This document shows, piece by piece, positions 48,247-57,530 of a stretch of DNA of 64,000 nucleotides. Location of the stretch: positions 2,634,001 through 2,698,000 of the forward strand of contig NC_011761.1 in NCBI RefSeq assembly GCF_000021485.1, written 5' to 3'. This stretch comes from Acidithiobacillus ferrooxidans ATCC 23270 (GTDB taxonomy: Bacteria; Pseudomonadota; Gammaproteobacteria; Acidithiobacillales; Acidithiobacillaceae). A program made the position numbers and the translations under genes. The notes under the pieces are model-generated. The model did no database searches. It saw only the letters and a program-made list of their open reading frames with translations, and was not told the origin of the DNA. Position 1 is the stretch's first letter; the number at the start of each line of letters is the position of its first letter.

Positions 48247-50084
48247 GCCGACTCCTCCAGCACCAATGCCTGGTGATCACTCTCCAGAGCCAGAGCAGTG
48301 ATTTTGCGCAACTCAGGAAAAGTCTCAGGTGAAACAATGAAATGGTTCAACACCAAAGACTTGTTCTCCGTAAAAACACCGTTTTTGAACGCAAAAGAAA
48401 CCTTATAGTCGCCGACCGAAGTCTTTAGTCTCTCATTATCGGGCAGGTACAAGGGGCGATATTCTTCGGGAATCTTGATTTTCAGTGTGAAATGGAGGTT
48501 GACCGGAGTGGTCAGACTCGGCGTGCTGCGCTGCATACTGCTCGCAAAAGGAACCAGTGCTGCAGAAATATGATGCATTTCCGGCAAGGAAACCGAGAAT
48601 ACCTTGCCTGGCACAAACTCCCCTGCTCTGTTTAAGTTCAGACGAATCCCGAACGGTTTTTCCAGGTCATGACGATTCAGGAAAGAAACCGCATTCACGT
48701 CACCCACTCCGCCTTGTGCATAAAAAGCATCACGAATCACTTTCAGCAGGCGCCGACCCTTGAGTCCGGATATTGCCGAACGTTCTTCCTGAGCCATATA
48801 GCCCGAAGCCATTACTTCTTCAGAGCCAGAGAGTTCCGAGCCCTTCAACGTGAACTCATCTGTCTGAGATAAAAGCGGCATTCCAACATCCGGAGGCGGC
48901 GTCATGGTCATTTCTGGATGATTACCGGTAATCAGTACCGGCCGCCCGGCATCCTGAACAGGCAGCCCATCGGCTGCAACATAGCGATAAGCCAAGTCCA
49001 TAAATCGTTGCTTTTGGGGCAGATAAATCAGAAAATGATCGAAGGCAAAGGGATCCACACCCGGATACTCCTTGAAACGGGCGCTCTGTGAAATCATGGC
49101 AGGCACAGCCGCTATCCCCAAGGAGTGCAACATGGCACACATCAGCGCTACTTTGGCATTGCTGTCGCCTACGCCGCGCTGCAACGTCTCCTCTGCAGGA
49201 AGAGGTTTAAAGCCCGCCGTTTCATAATTCACCGACACTCCGTGGATATTTTGCTGAATCCAATGGTAGATATTCGTGATGGCCTGCTCGCCGTCATGCC
49301 CTTCCGCAATTTTTAAAGCAGTCTTATGAATAGTCGGTGTCACCTCGGTGGAAGACGCGGCAAGCTGATTATAGGCATCCGCCAATGCCTTCCAGCTATC
49401 CGCCGTAGATAACACCGCCACCCCTGCATATTGAGAAGGTGCAGGGGTTCCCAACGGGGGGACCGCCACATGAGTCATAGCACCGCGGAATTCAGATGCT
49501 CCCGACTGCCAGCCATTTCCTGACCTGCCTTCATAGACTTTCAAGTGCTCGTTTCCAGCATGATCCATAGCGATGATGGCCTTGTTAACCAGCATACTCG
49601 GATCAAGTACTGCACTGAGAGCATAAATCCCTGGCAAATAGGGATGTGCGTACGTCAGATCATATTGGATGTGGATAGTATCTCCAGGGGAGACCGCCGG
49701 GAAAATGATACTTTCATTCACGCCATCACTCAAAAACGGTGCGGCAATAGCACTATGAGTGGATTGTTTAAAGATCTCGGAGGCTACCACCGTATGGCGT
49801 GTCCCATCAGGATCTTCCGTATACGCCTTGATGACTTTCAGTTTTGCAAAATTGCCGGGATAGGCGATATTCACCTGGGACAGATTTTGTACTCCGGTGG
49901 CATTGAGCGGTTCCACCACGCGCACCACCTGCATGGTGTAGCTACCGTTTCTGTGAATGATCAACGAATTGTGGGCCAACAAAACACGGTAATTGACCTG
50001 TGACGGCAGGTTATTCGCTGCGTGGGCGTGGTTGACGGCAAAGAAGCTACAGAAGACGGCTAGTGCAATACCGACTTTAATCAT
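48243..50084 (-). CDS. DUF3857/transglutaminase-like exported protein with Ser replacing catalytic Cys
   Basis: 613 residues with an N-terminal signal (VFCSFFAVNHAHA). A DUF3857 beta domain (about 30-210) is followed by a transglutaminase-core domain. Where the family has GDCKDKA, this protein has VGDSNAKVALM: the catalytic Cys is Ser (codon AGC at 49161-49163). The His (FDHFLIYL) and Asp (FMDLAYRY) of the triad are present. It is therefore probably inactive as a thiol enzyme, or a serine variant. It overlaps the intact-triad paralogue upstream by eight bases, so the two are likely made together and may form a heteromer that handles peptides in the periplasm. Confidence 0.87.
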   Translation of the reverse strand: MIKVGIALAVFCSFFAVNHAHAANNLPSQVNYRVLLAHNSLIIHRNGSYTMQVVRVVEPLNATGVQNLSQVNIAYPGNFAKLKVIKAYTEDPDGTRHTVVASEIFKQSTHSAIAAPFLSDGVNESIIFPAVSPGDTIHIQYDLTYAHPYLPGIYALSAVLDPSMLVNKAIIAMDHAGNEHLKVYEGRSGNGWQSGASEFRGAMTHVAVPPLGTPAPSQYAGVAVLSTADSWKALADAYNQLAASSTEVTPTIHKTALKIAEGHDGEQAITNIYHWIQQNIHGVSVNYETAGFKPLPAEETLQRGVGDSNAKVALMCAMLHSLGIAAVPAMISQSARFKEYPGVDPFAFDHFLIYLPQKQRFMDLAYRYVAADGLPVQDAGRPVLITGNHPEMTMTPPPDVGMPLLSQTDEFTLKGSELSGSEEVMASGYMAQEERSAISGLKGRRLLKVIRDAFYAQGGVGDVNAVSFLNRHDLEKPFGIRLNLNRAGEFVPGKVFSVSLPEMHHISAALVPFASSMQRSTPSLTTPVNLHFTLKIKIPEEYRPLYLPDNERLKTSVGDYKVSFAFKNGVFTENKSLVLNHFIVSPETFPELRKITALALESDHQALVLEESA

Positions 50085-52020
50085 TATATGCGTTCCTCTC
50101 TTTTTTGCGGGCGAAAATCAGCTGGCTTTTCTGAGCGGACAGATCTGCCAAAAGTAATGCGCGCAAAGCGGGATATTGTTCTGGATTATAAACCACGCGA
50201 TTCAGCTTCAGATGGTAATGCACCAGAAGCATATCATGATGATATTGAATTTTATAAGAAAAACTACCTCCCGCATTCCGAATATCCTGATTGGGAGGTA
50301 AGAATACCGCCTCGTAACTCGAAGGAATATGTATTTTAGTCGTCCAGATCAGGCCGCCCAGATAAGTCTCTACGCTATGCCTGCGCGCGTTCGGCCCGGC
50401 AACTTCCGCCAGATAGGCAATGGGGTTGGGCGCAGCCGACAAGCCGGGCACCAGGAAAGGCCCTGGCGGAACAGGAAAACTCAGATGCCGACCGACCTTC
50501 GCAAAATCCGGCGTGGACCATTTCGCGTCAACCTTGAACGGCTTATCCAAAATAGTAGGATCACCAGGGAAGAAGGTACCACTGCCTCCCCCACTCGGAG
50601 CAAGAAGCATACTCATTACAGTGGCGTAGTGTGATGGCGGAACGGAAGCAAAAATCTCACGGTACGCCCACGCCCACCATCCTTTGCTGGTCATTTCCCC
50701 AGACCCTCTCAAAGTACCATTGCTATGCAGACGGAGGTTGGCCGTGTATACAAACTGATTTTGTTCCGGCTCAGCACCAGGGGTCATCACAATTCGTGGA
50801 TGAGGTCCGGTCACCACCGTAGGTTTATCCCTCTCTCCGACGGCCAGTTGTCCCGGCGTTTCATATTGACCGGTGCTATCCAGAAACATATGTCTTTTAG
50901 GAGCATAATCAATAGCATGGTTAAACCAGAAAGGAGTCGGTAACGGCGGGAGATTGTACACATTGTTCCAATTCATCATGACTGGATATAGCTTGAATCC
51001 CTTGGCATTGAACAGGGCTTGTAACAATGTGGAATGCGCCTTGCAGTCTCCGTAACCGGTTTCCAGGGTTTTATTCGCAGCGATAGGCACAAAGCCTCCC
51101 ACGCCCAGCTCCAGCCCCACATAACGGATGTTTGCAGAATCCCAAGAAAACAAGGCCTTCTGTGAGGTCCAACCGGTGCGTTTTCCAGAAGCCATATCCG
51201 CCACTTTCCGCACCAAAGGGGTCACTTTTGCCATTTTGTTCGCTCTGGCCCAATAGGCAGTACCCACCGCCGCCCAAGTTGGGAAACTGGTTACTTCAAA
51301 GATCGGGCTGAACTGACGTTCCCCCACCGTCTCCATGCCGGAATATTCTGCATGATGGATCGCCATGCGCGCGTGGATTATTTCCGTACCGCCTTCTATG
51401 GAATGACGAATCTCCCAACCACCACGCTGTGCTGCCCGAAGATGCATGGAAACCGGGGCTTCTATTTTTATGGTTTCATCTCGAACAGACCGGCTCTGGG
51501 GAATTTCCCAATAATTCGAATACGCATTGGGAAAATACGGTTTAAAAAAATGCTTTTCCGTAACAATATGCAGTACATCACCGACAGCGATCTTGGGCGG
51601 AACAATGCCTAGCACTTTGGAATGACTATACATCGGTGCGCCCTGTGCCACTGGAATCGGCCGCACAAATATATCGGCCGCGGGGATAAGGATTTGCTTT
51701 CCAGATGGAGTTGCCACCCATGCTTTGACCACCTTAAGGCTTGAAAGCGATGAAGAATAAGTCTCGCTGTAGGGGTTAATCTTGCTTTCACCCTTGAGGT
51801 TACGTAGCAGGATGCTTTGGCTGACCTGATCCGTGTAAGTTCCATTTGCGGCTACCTTAACCACCGCATGGTAAGACAATTGACGGGTCATGGCGCCGCT
51901 GGCGGCTGTATCAACCGGGACAAAACCTACAGGACTTGCCTCTGCAACAAGTCCGCTAGCGCTCAGCAGCAAGCCAAAAACACCTGAGATAACACCTTTT
52001 CGTAAACGATACCTATGCAT
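50077..52020 (-). CDS. DUF3857/transglutaminase-like exported protein, intact triad
   Basis: 647 residues with a signal peptide (GVFGLLLSASGLVAEA). A DUF3857 domain comes first; the transglutaminase-core follows with Cys in TGYGDCKAHSTLLQAL, His in FWFNHAIDYA and Asp in MFLDSTGQY, so the Cys-His-Asp triad is complete. It could hydrolyse or transfer amide bonds in peptides in the periplasm. It is the first gene of the ten-gene minus-strand operon and is divergent from the TonB-dependent receptor. A short Cys-rich open frame lies six bases upstream. Confidence 0.88.
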   Translation of the reverse strand: MHRYRLRKGVISGVFGLLLSASGLVAEASPVGFVPVDTAASGAMTRQLSYHAVVKVAANGTYTDQVSQSILLRNLKGESKINPYSETYSSSLSSLKVVKAWVATPSGKQILIPAADIFVRPIPVAQGAPMYSHSKVLGIVPPKIAVGDVLHIVTEKHFFKPYFPNAYSNYWEIPQSRSVRDETIKIEAPVSMHLRAAQRGGWEIRHSIEGGTEIIHARMAIHHAEYSGMETVGERQFSPIFEVTSFPTWAAVGTAYWARANKMAKVTPLVRKVADMASGKRTGWTSQKALFSWDSANIRYVGLELGVGGFVPIAANKTLETGYGDCKAHSTLLQALFNAKGFKLYPVMMNWNNVYNLPPLPTPFWFNHAIDYAPKRHMFLDSTGQYETPGQLAVGERDKPTVVTGPHPRIVMTPGAEPEQNQFVYTANLRLHSNGTLRGSGEMTSKGWWAWAYREIFASVPPSHYATVMSMLLAPSGGGSGTFFPGDPTILDKPFKVDAKWSTPDFAKVGRHLSFPVPPGPFLVPGLSAAPNPIAYLAEVAGPNARRHSVETYLGGLIWTTKIHIPSSYEAVFLPPNQDIRNAGGSFSYKIQYHHDMLLVHYHLKLNRVVYNPEQYPALRALLLADLSAQKSQLIFARKKERNAYND

Positions 52021-52924
52021 TTAGGTTAGCAGCCTCTCAACATTGTCATGCGGGCGCCTTCATCGGCTTCGGATGAAAGCATTTTCCGGCAAACCTGGCA
52101 CCAACTTTTGCCACCATCAGAGCAAGGACAACGGAAGCAATTTTTCTGCCACGGCGCCTCCTGAACTGACTGACATGTCTCCATGCCCAAACGCATAGTG
52201 TTTTCAACAGGATATATTTCTGATGCCGAAATCTGGCAGAACATCAGGGCCTAGGCGATAAAGCTTTGCGCTGGCAACGCCTGCCACATTCTGCCCCACT
52301 TTCACTGAATGCACCACGCCAGTGCAGCCCATTGCGATTATTCGATCATCCAGCCGATCCTCGAAGACGAGAAATAACTACCTTTCATTCAACAAGATGG
52401 ATAGATCTCTCGGAAGAACGCCCGATATGAAACTGTCGACTTCGGCAACAGATGGTTTCAGGTACAAATCTTACTTCCCAGATTCTCAATAGATCACCAT
52501 GAAGTCGAATTAGCATTTACTAATCAACGAACCAGAATAATCAATGATGGTTTTCCAGAATATCGCCACGGTTTGGTAGCAACAGATGCACCAAAATGGA
52601 AATCAAACCGATGGTGATGCACCAATAATGAGCAACAACATTGCTTGGCGACGCCATGACAGCAACATTAACAGCGGCCATGGGAAAAACAACATTCGCG
52701 AATAAATGATAACTTTCTCATTATTTTTCCGGTAGTTATTGTAACTTGGCCAGCAGACACCATCAGCAACGCCACGCAACTCTCCTGGCTTTCGTCGTAT
52801 TGGCACAACAGTTGCTACTGTTGGCCCGATTGGAATTCTCTTGGCAAGGTGAAACAACCAATCGCGCTAGAACGTTCCCAAGAGAGACACTTGTACGTAA
52901 TATAGTTTTATCGGAGATGAAATA
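52021..52924. other. 904-base divergent region between the uptake operon and the TonB receptor
   Basis: No confident gene. On the minus strand 52026-52244 is a Cys-rich 72-codon frame ending six bases before the transglutaminase gene (see findings). A loose dyad AAATGATAAC/TCATTATTT at 52704-52726 resembles a weak Fur-type site. Near the receptor start are a possible -10 TAATAT at 52900-52905 and the ribosome site GGAGATGA at 52913. This region must carry both divergent promoters. Confidence 0.45.
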
Positions 52925-55399
52925 ATGCCTTCAAAGCCCAGCAATCCTCCCGTCACGGTGACACATGCAGACCATCGTGTGCCCAAGGTCAGCAGATTAT
53001 TGTTTACGGCCATCCTGTTCGCTCTTTATCCGGCCCTCGACGCTGTTGCTTATGCATCTACCGCAAACAATTCTGACGTATCCAAAAGCACCCCCACTGA
53101 AAAAGTCGTCAAACTGCGGGAAATAAAAAAGAAATACGAGAAGATATTGGTCGGTGAGCGCAATATCGCCTCCGCCATGTCCGTCATTGGTCCCGACCAG
53201 ATCAAACATTCCAGTTCGGCGGAAAGCATATACAGCCTTTTGAAACAAACCCCTTCGGTCAATGAATACCAACAGAATATTGGTCCGGGTACACCAGTGA
53301 TGACCGTACGTGGGGTGCGCATGAGTCAACTTGCCCAAACCCTGGACGGGATTCCCATGACAGACCTGTTGTCTGGTGGACAAGGTGCTTATCTGAGCAA
53401 TAATATCGGCACGGTCATCAGTAATGGACAGATATCTGGGATTCATGTATATCCCGGTGTTGCTCCTCCTGATCGTGGAGGCTTTGCGACTGTAGGAGGA
53501 ACCGTTTCCTATACCACCAAAACCCCACCGAAGAAACGCTACGCCGACATATTCACCAAGGTGGGATCGTTTTCAACGGATACCTATGGTTTTGACGCCA
53601 GTTCCGGGAAAATTCCCGGCACGGATGGTCTTCGCGTGTATACCCGCTTGAGCCAGACCCAGACCGACGGCTACATTCAAAATACGCCCGCCCGTTATAC
53701 GGATTTTCTGTTTACCGCTATCAAGCCTTATGACTACGGCCTCTCCAAAGTTACTGGTACAGTCATTTATAATACCGCACATGGCTATATGATTAGCGCT
53801 CCCAATGCAGTGGCGCAATTAGATAAGTACGGAATTTTTTATAACTATCCCTTGTCAGAAGCGAGTACTTTGCAGAGGAACCAGTACCTGACTGCGATAT
53901 TAGGTGACAGCACCTATATCAATAGTCACCTGGTCATTGGCGCCAAGGCGTTTTATATTCACAAACATAGCTATTTGGCTGGCTATTTGGCGCCAAATTT
54001 GATTAGCGAGTCATATCCATATCAGGTGAATTTTAATAATCCTTATTCAGGATATGGGCCACTACCCCCAACTGCCGCGAGCCCTGGTGTCATTCCTCAT
54101 ACATATGATCCTGTGGCCATGTTTGGCAGTTATCCTGCCGGTGAAGCGGCGCAAATCAATATCAGTGGGAACACCACAATTGGCATAGCGCCAAAAGTAA
54201 ACATCTTTATTCCACACAACGATATCACCATAGGCGGCCTGGTGGCTCAGGAAACTGCGGGTCCGGGAGGAGGTAACTATTTTTATGGAACATTGGATAT
54301 GCCTAAAATTTATGGATATAATTCCTACGGGAACCCGTCAAGTCCAACCAATAACAAACAACAGCGAACCATTTATAGCGGGTACCTGTCAGACAAAATA
54401 AATCTGCTCAATAATAAGCTGCATATTGAACCCGGTGTAACTATAACCGGCGTAAGTACCAGCAACTACGTTCCCGTCAACCAGTATGGAACACCACCAC
54501 AAGCCTATACTCTTTCTAATTATGATAAAGAGGTGCTCCCCTATTTAGGTCTATCCTATGATGTCACGAACAAGGTCATCGCTTATGCCAGTTATGGCAA
54601 GGGTGCTCGCTTTGCCCCGGTAGCTGACTATATTTTGGGTCCATCCGGAAGTACAACTCTTGCTCCTGGACCTGAAACCGTCAATGCGTATGAAACAGGA
54701 CTGCGATATGTAGGCAAGCATCTTTATCTGAATTTCGATGGTTTTTTGCAAAATATGCACGGAATGTTCTCCTTTTATACAAACTACCTTACTGGTTACT
54801 CGCAGTACGCCAACATCGGCGAAGAGCAGATGAAAGGTCTGGAGTTTTCCGGCAAGTATGAGCTCAATCCCGAGTGGACGATTTCCGGTCATGTCTCCTA
54901 TACAAACGCTCAATACATGAATAGTTTTTCCGCCACTGTAACGCCATTTGAAGGACAGTATGGTTATGTTTTTGCGGGGAATCCATTAGCGTCTGTTCCT
55001 AATTGGCTTGCGGGATTACGTCTGGGTTATCACAATCATAACTTCCATGCCGCTCTGATGGAGAGTTACACCGGGCCCCAGGTTACCACTTACGACTTAC
55101 CACCGACAGAGTCCAATCCACTGCTGCAGGATGCGACCACGCCCAATCCCGGAGTAAAGCTCGCCCCTTACTTCCTGACGAACCTCCAGGCCAGTTACAG
55201 GGTTCCTATTCATCAGGATCATTTGTCCTCCATAACCGTCAGCCTGAATATCGATAACCTTTTGGATAATCACTACTATCTGCATTACTACCAGGCCTAT
55301 AAAGAGTACGCCTTTGCCGGTGTTGGCAATCCTTACGCGGAAGCTTACCCCGGCATGCCCCGCTTTATTGAAGTTGGTCTGTCCGGACGCTTTTCCTAA
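52925..55399 (+). CDS. TonB-dependent outer-membrane receptor
   Basis: 824 residues with a late signal helix (SRLLFTAILFALYPALDAVAYA). The plug domain has SVIGPDQIKHSSSAESIYSL, TVRGVRMSQLAQTLDGIPM and FATVGGTVSYTT; the rest is a 22-strand-type barrel rich in aromatic turns, ending in the expected aromatic residue (GLSGRFS). It should bind and import a metal chelate or peptide with energy from the TonB-ExbBD genes about 2 kb downstream. The ligand cannot be told. No FecA-like signalling extension is seen. Start ATG 52925 follows GGAGATGA. Confidence 0.93.
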   Translation: MPSKPSNPPVTVTHADHRVPKVSRLLFTAILFALYPALDAVAYASTANNSDVSKSTPTEKVVKLREIKKKYEKILVGERNIASAMSVIGPDQIKHSSSAESIYSLLKQTPSVNEYQQNIGPGTPVMTVRGVRMSQLAQTLDGIPMTDLLSGGQGAYLSNNIGTVISNGQISGIHVYPGVAPPDRGGFATVGGTVSYTTKTPPKKRYADIFTKVGSFSTDTYGFDASSGKIPGTDGLRVYTRLSQTQTDGYIQNTPARYTDFLFTAIKPYDYGLSKVTGTVIYNTAHGYMISAPNAVAQLDKYGIFYNYPLSEASTLQRNQYLTAILGDSTYINSHLVIGAKAFYIHKHSYLAGYLAPNLISESYPYQVNFNNPYSGYGPLPPTAASPGVIPHTYDPVAMFGSYPAGEAAQINISGNTTIGIAPKVNIFIPHNDITIGGLVAQETAGPGGGNYFYGTLDMPKIYGYNSYGNPSSPTNNKQQRTIYSGYLSDKINLLNNKLHIEPGVTITGVSTSNYVPVNQYGTPPQAYTLSNYDKEVLPYLGLSYDVTNKVIAYASYGKGARFAPVADYILGPSGSTTLAPGPETVNAYETGLRYVGKHLYLNFDGFLQNMHGMFSFYTNYLTGYSQYANIGEEQMKGLEFSGKYELNPEWTISGHVSYTNAQYMNSFSATVTPFEGQYGYVFAGNPLASVPNWLAGLRLGYHNHNFHAALMESYTGPQVTTYDLPPTESNPLLQDATTPNPGVKLAPYFLTNLQASYRVPIHQDHLSSITVSLNIDNLLDNHYYLHYYQAYKEYAFAGVGNPYAEAYPGMPRFIEVGLSGRFS

Positions 55400-55428
55400 C
55401 ATAAGTTGTTAGTGCACCATATTCATGG

Positions 55429-55452
55429 ACCCGGGCGATTGCCCGGGTTACA
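55429..55452 (+). terminator. Hairpin after the TonB receptor gene
   Basis: A perfect 8-bp stem ACCCGGGC-GATT-GCCCGGGT about 30 bases past the receptor stop. No T-run follows, so it may act as an mRNA-stabilising or attenuating hairpin between the receptor and downstream genes rather than a full terminator. Confidence 0.5.
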
Positions 55453-55480
55453 TTTCAGAATACCCGATGATGAGATTTTT

Positions 55481-56113
55481 TTGAATTCCAGCAATATAGA
55501 AATATTCATACAAACTCTGGTGACCCTGCTTGTTCTGATGGATCCCATCGGCATTGTTCCTATATTTGTGTCACTTACCAGGGAGCAAAGCACTGATCAA
55601 CAAAAGACGACCGCAAAGTACATTTCTATTGTCGTCGCTTTGGTGCTTATTATTAGCACGTTATTTGGCAATGATATTCTTCGCTATTTTTATATTGGCA
55701 TTGCCGAATTCAACGTCAGCGGCGGGCTATTGCTTTTACTCATGTCCATCCAAATGTTGACTACCGATAATATCAGCACCACTTTTGGGCAAGGCCAAGC
55801 CAGCGCTTACCACGGCGGGCGACTGGTAACACCGCTAGGCATCCCTTTTCTGGCTGGACCAGGAGCTATTGGCACTGTCATTATTTATGGACAACACGCC
55901 CACACCATCTTGAGTTACGGGCTTATACTGATTGACGTGCTTATCGCTTCCTTTGCCGCTTACATCGCCATGCACAATGCGCATCATATTTCCCGGTTTT
56001 TTGGTGAAATAGGCATTGAAATCATTACTAAAGTTGCCGGCCTCATTCTGGGCGCAATAGCTGTTCGTTTTATCTGTCAGGGTCTGATCCGTTTATTGCC
56101 TGGCCTTAACTAA
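55481..56113 (+). CDS. MarC-family integral membrane protein
   Basis: 210 residues if the TTG at 55481 is used; a longer reading from 55406 includes the hairpin and is unlikely. The family N terminus is visible as TLLVLMDPIGIVPIFVSLT, followed by six predicted membrane helices, with GGRLVTPLGIPFLAGPGAI as the second conserved block. MarC/YhgN proteins are of unknown function; the old link to antibiotic resistance was not upheld. It ends 18 bases before the dehydrogenase-like gene. Confidence 0.88.
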   Translation: MNSSNIEIFIQTLVTLLVLMDPIGIVPIFVSLTREQSTDQQKTTAKYISIVVALVLIISTLFGNDILRYFYIGIAEFNVSGGLLLLLMSIQMLTTDNISTTFGQGQASAYHGGRLVTPLGIPFLAGPGAIGTVIIYGQHAHTILSYGLILIDVLIASFAAYIAMHNAHHISRFFGEIGIEIITKVAGLILGAIAVRFICQGLIRLLPGLN

Positions 56114-56131
56114 CTGCGAGATCAATAACAT

Positions 56132-57199
56132 ATGGATGTATCCATCATTGGCGCCAATGGCAGCACCGGGAAGCACATCGCCAGCCGGATTTTGCTGGAG
56201 CGCCTTCTGTTGCCTACAGATCGCCTGCAATTGGTAGGAAGACGCGACGGCAGCAGCGGCAATGCGCTGTATGGATTTCGCCAGGATCTCAAAGACGCTT
56301 TCGCCGAGCACTGTCCTATTATTGATATCGCCCTGCAGCCCGAAGAGGTCGTCGCCGATATCATTGTCATGGCTGCCGGGAAAACTATCCAAGCGCATAG
56401 CGATCCGGGTAAAGCTCCACCCAGCCGCGATGAATTAGCCATATACAACCAGCAGATTGCCATACCGTACGCAGATGCGTTGGTGCAATATGGTCATGGC
56501 CACGAGGTGGTGATTGTGGTGACCAATCCCGTCGAGTTGATTGTGGAAATCTTTTCCCAGCGTTATGACCGGCATAGGATCGTCGGAATGGGTGCTTATC
56601 AGGACAGCCTGCGCTTTCGTCGGGAAGTGGCGCGTTCCATCAACGTATCCCGGGAAGCGGTACGCGCCATGGTGCTTGGCGAACACGGTGACGGGATTGT
56701 GCCACTCTGGAGCAGCGTCACCATACAGGGTTTTTCGGACAACGAAACGGCGCGCGCCATTAGCAACGTTCGCAGCAGCACCAGCAGTCGCGAATTTCCC
56801 GGAACCCTGATTCGGATGCGTAATGAGATTATCAAGATCGCACAACGTGGCGACATAGCCGAAGCTTTCCGGCGTTTTGATACGCTACCCCCCGATGTCA
56901 GAATCATGGTAGGACCATTTTTGACGTTGTTTGCTGGCGCCAAGACCGACATAGCAACGGCGAATGCCACCGTGGATCTATTCAAATGCATGTTGAGTGG
57001 CAAAGATACGGTGATTGCCGCTCAAGTGTCGCTCGTCAACGAGTTCCTGCAGGTAAGAGGTCCGATTGGGGCCCCGGTGGTCATCAGTCCCAAAGGATGG
57101 GATGCCGTTTACCCCATGACACTATCTGATGGGGAACAGCAACTTTTCCTACAGTCGGCTCAGTCCATACAGGAGAAAGTAAACCGATGGATCGTCTAG
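56132..57199 (+). CDS. Malate/lactate dehydrogenase-like protein
   Basis: 355 residues, a little longer than usual. N-terminal VSIIGANGSTGKH is a GxxGxxG dinucleotide site; VVTNPVELIVEIF, GAYQDSLRFR and the catalytic His in LGEHGDGIVPLWS follow the lactate/malate dehydrogenase pattern. The substrate loop (GKAPPSRDELAIYN) is longer than in standard enzymes. It is expected to interconvert a 2-hydroxy and a 2-keto acid with NAD(P). It overlaps the ACT-domain gene by 13 bases, so the pair may be allosterically linked. Whether it is the housekeeping malate dehydrogenase cannot be told. Confidence 0.85.
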   Translation: MDVSIIGANGSTGKHIASRILLERLLLPTDRLQLVGRRDGSSGNALYGFRQDLKDAFAEHCPIIDIALQPEEVVADIIVMAAGKTIQAHSDPGKAPPSRDELAIYNQQIAIPYADALVQYGHGHEVVIVVTNPVELIVEIFSQRYDRHRIVGMGAYQDSLRFRREVARSINVSREAVRAMVLGEHGDGIVPLWSSVTIQGFSDNETARAISNVRSSTSSREFPGTLIRMRNEIIKIAQRGDIAEAFRRFDTLPPDVRIMVGPFLTLFAGAKTDIATANATVDLFKCMLSGKDTVIAAQVSLVNEFLQVRGPIGAPVVISPKGWDAVYPMTLSDGEQQLFLQSAQSIQEKVNRWIV

Positions 57200-57459
57200 A
57201 AAGTGATGCTTTACCTGAGCAGATCATCACGCTGACAGTAAGAGATGAACCCGGGACACTGTTTCTGATTTCCTCCATATTCTCCAATCGGGGTATTTCC
57301 ATGCGCAGTATTCAACTCCGTGAAGAGCCTGTGCTGTGTAATGGCATACTCTGTACTCAGTTGGTCATACGCTTCTTCGGTGAGGAAGGTCGCAAAAAAG
57401 TCATCCAACGCTTACTTTCAAGACTCGACTGTGTGTTGGAATCCAGAGAGTCTGGATGA
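57187..57459 (+). CDS. Stand-alone ACT-domain protein
   Basis: 90 residues. TLTVRDEPGTLFLISSIFSNR, seen in its parts as VRDEPGTLFLIS and SNRGISMRSIQL, is the beta-alpha-beta start of an ACT domain as in acetohydroxyacid synthase small subunits. ACT domains bind amino acids to control enzymes. It begins within the last codons of the dehydrogenase-like gene, so it may be that protein's regulatory partner. No other domain is present. Confidence 0.8.
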   Translation: MDRLESDALPEQIITLTVRDEPGTLFLISSIFSNRGISMRSIQLREEPVLCNGILCTQLVIRFFGEEGRKKVIQRLLSRLDCVLESRESG

Positions 57460-57530
57460 TTCACAGACATTCATATGGTGTCATGGTTCGTAACTGTTAA
57501 TATATCAAACAAAATAATAGAGGTGATTTA

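Noticed and set aside
38501-52020. Microcin C-like or other peptide antibiotic biosynthesis cluster
   Set aside because: There is uptake, acetyltransferase and export, but no adenylating enzyme, modification enzyme or clear precursor peptide; uptake and processing is better supported.
52603-52857. 84-codon minus-strand frame in the divergent intergenic region
   Set aside because: No domain, no ribosome site, odd composition; likely chance.
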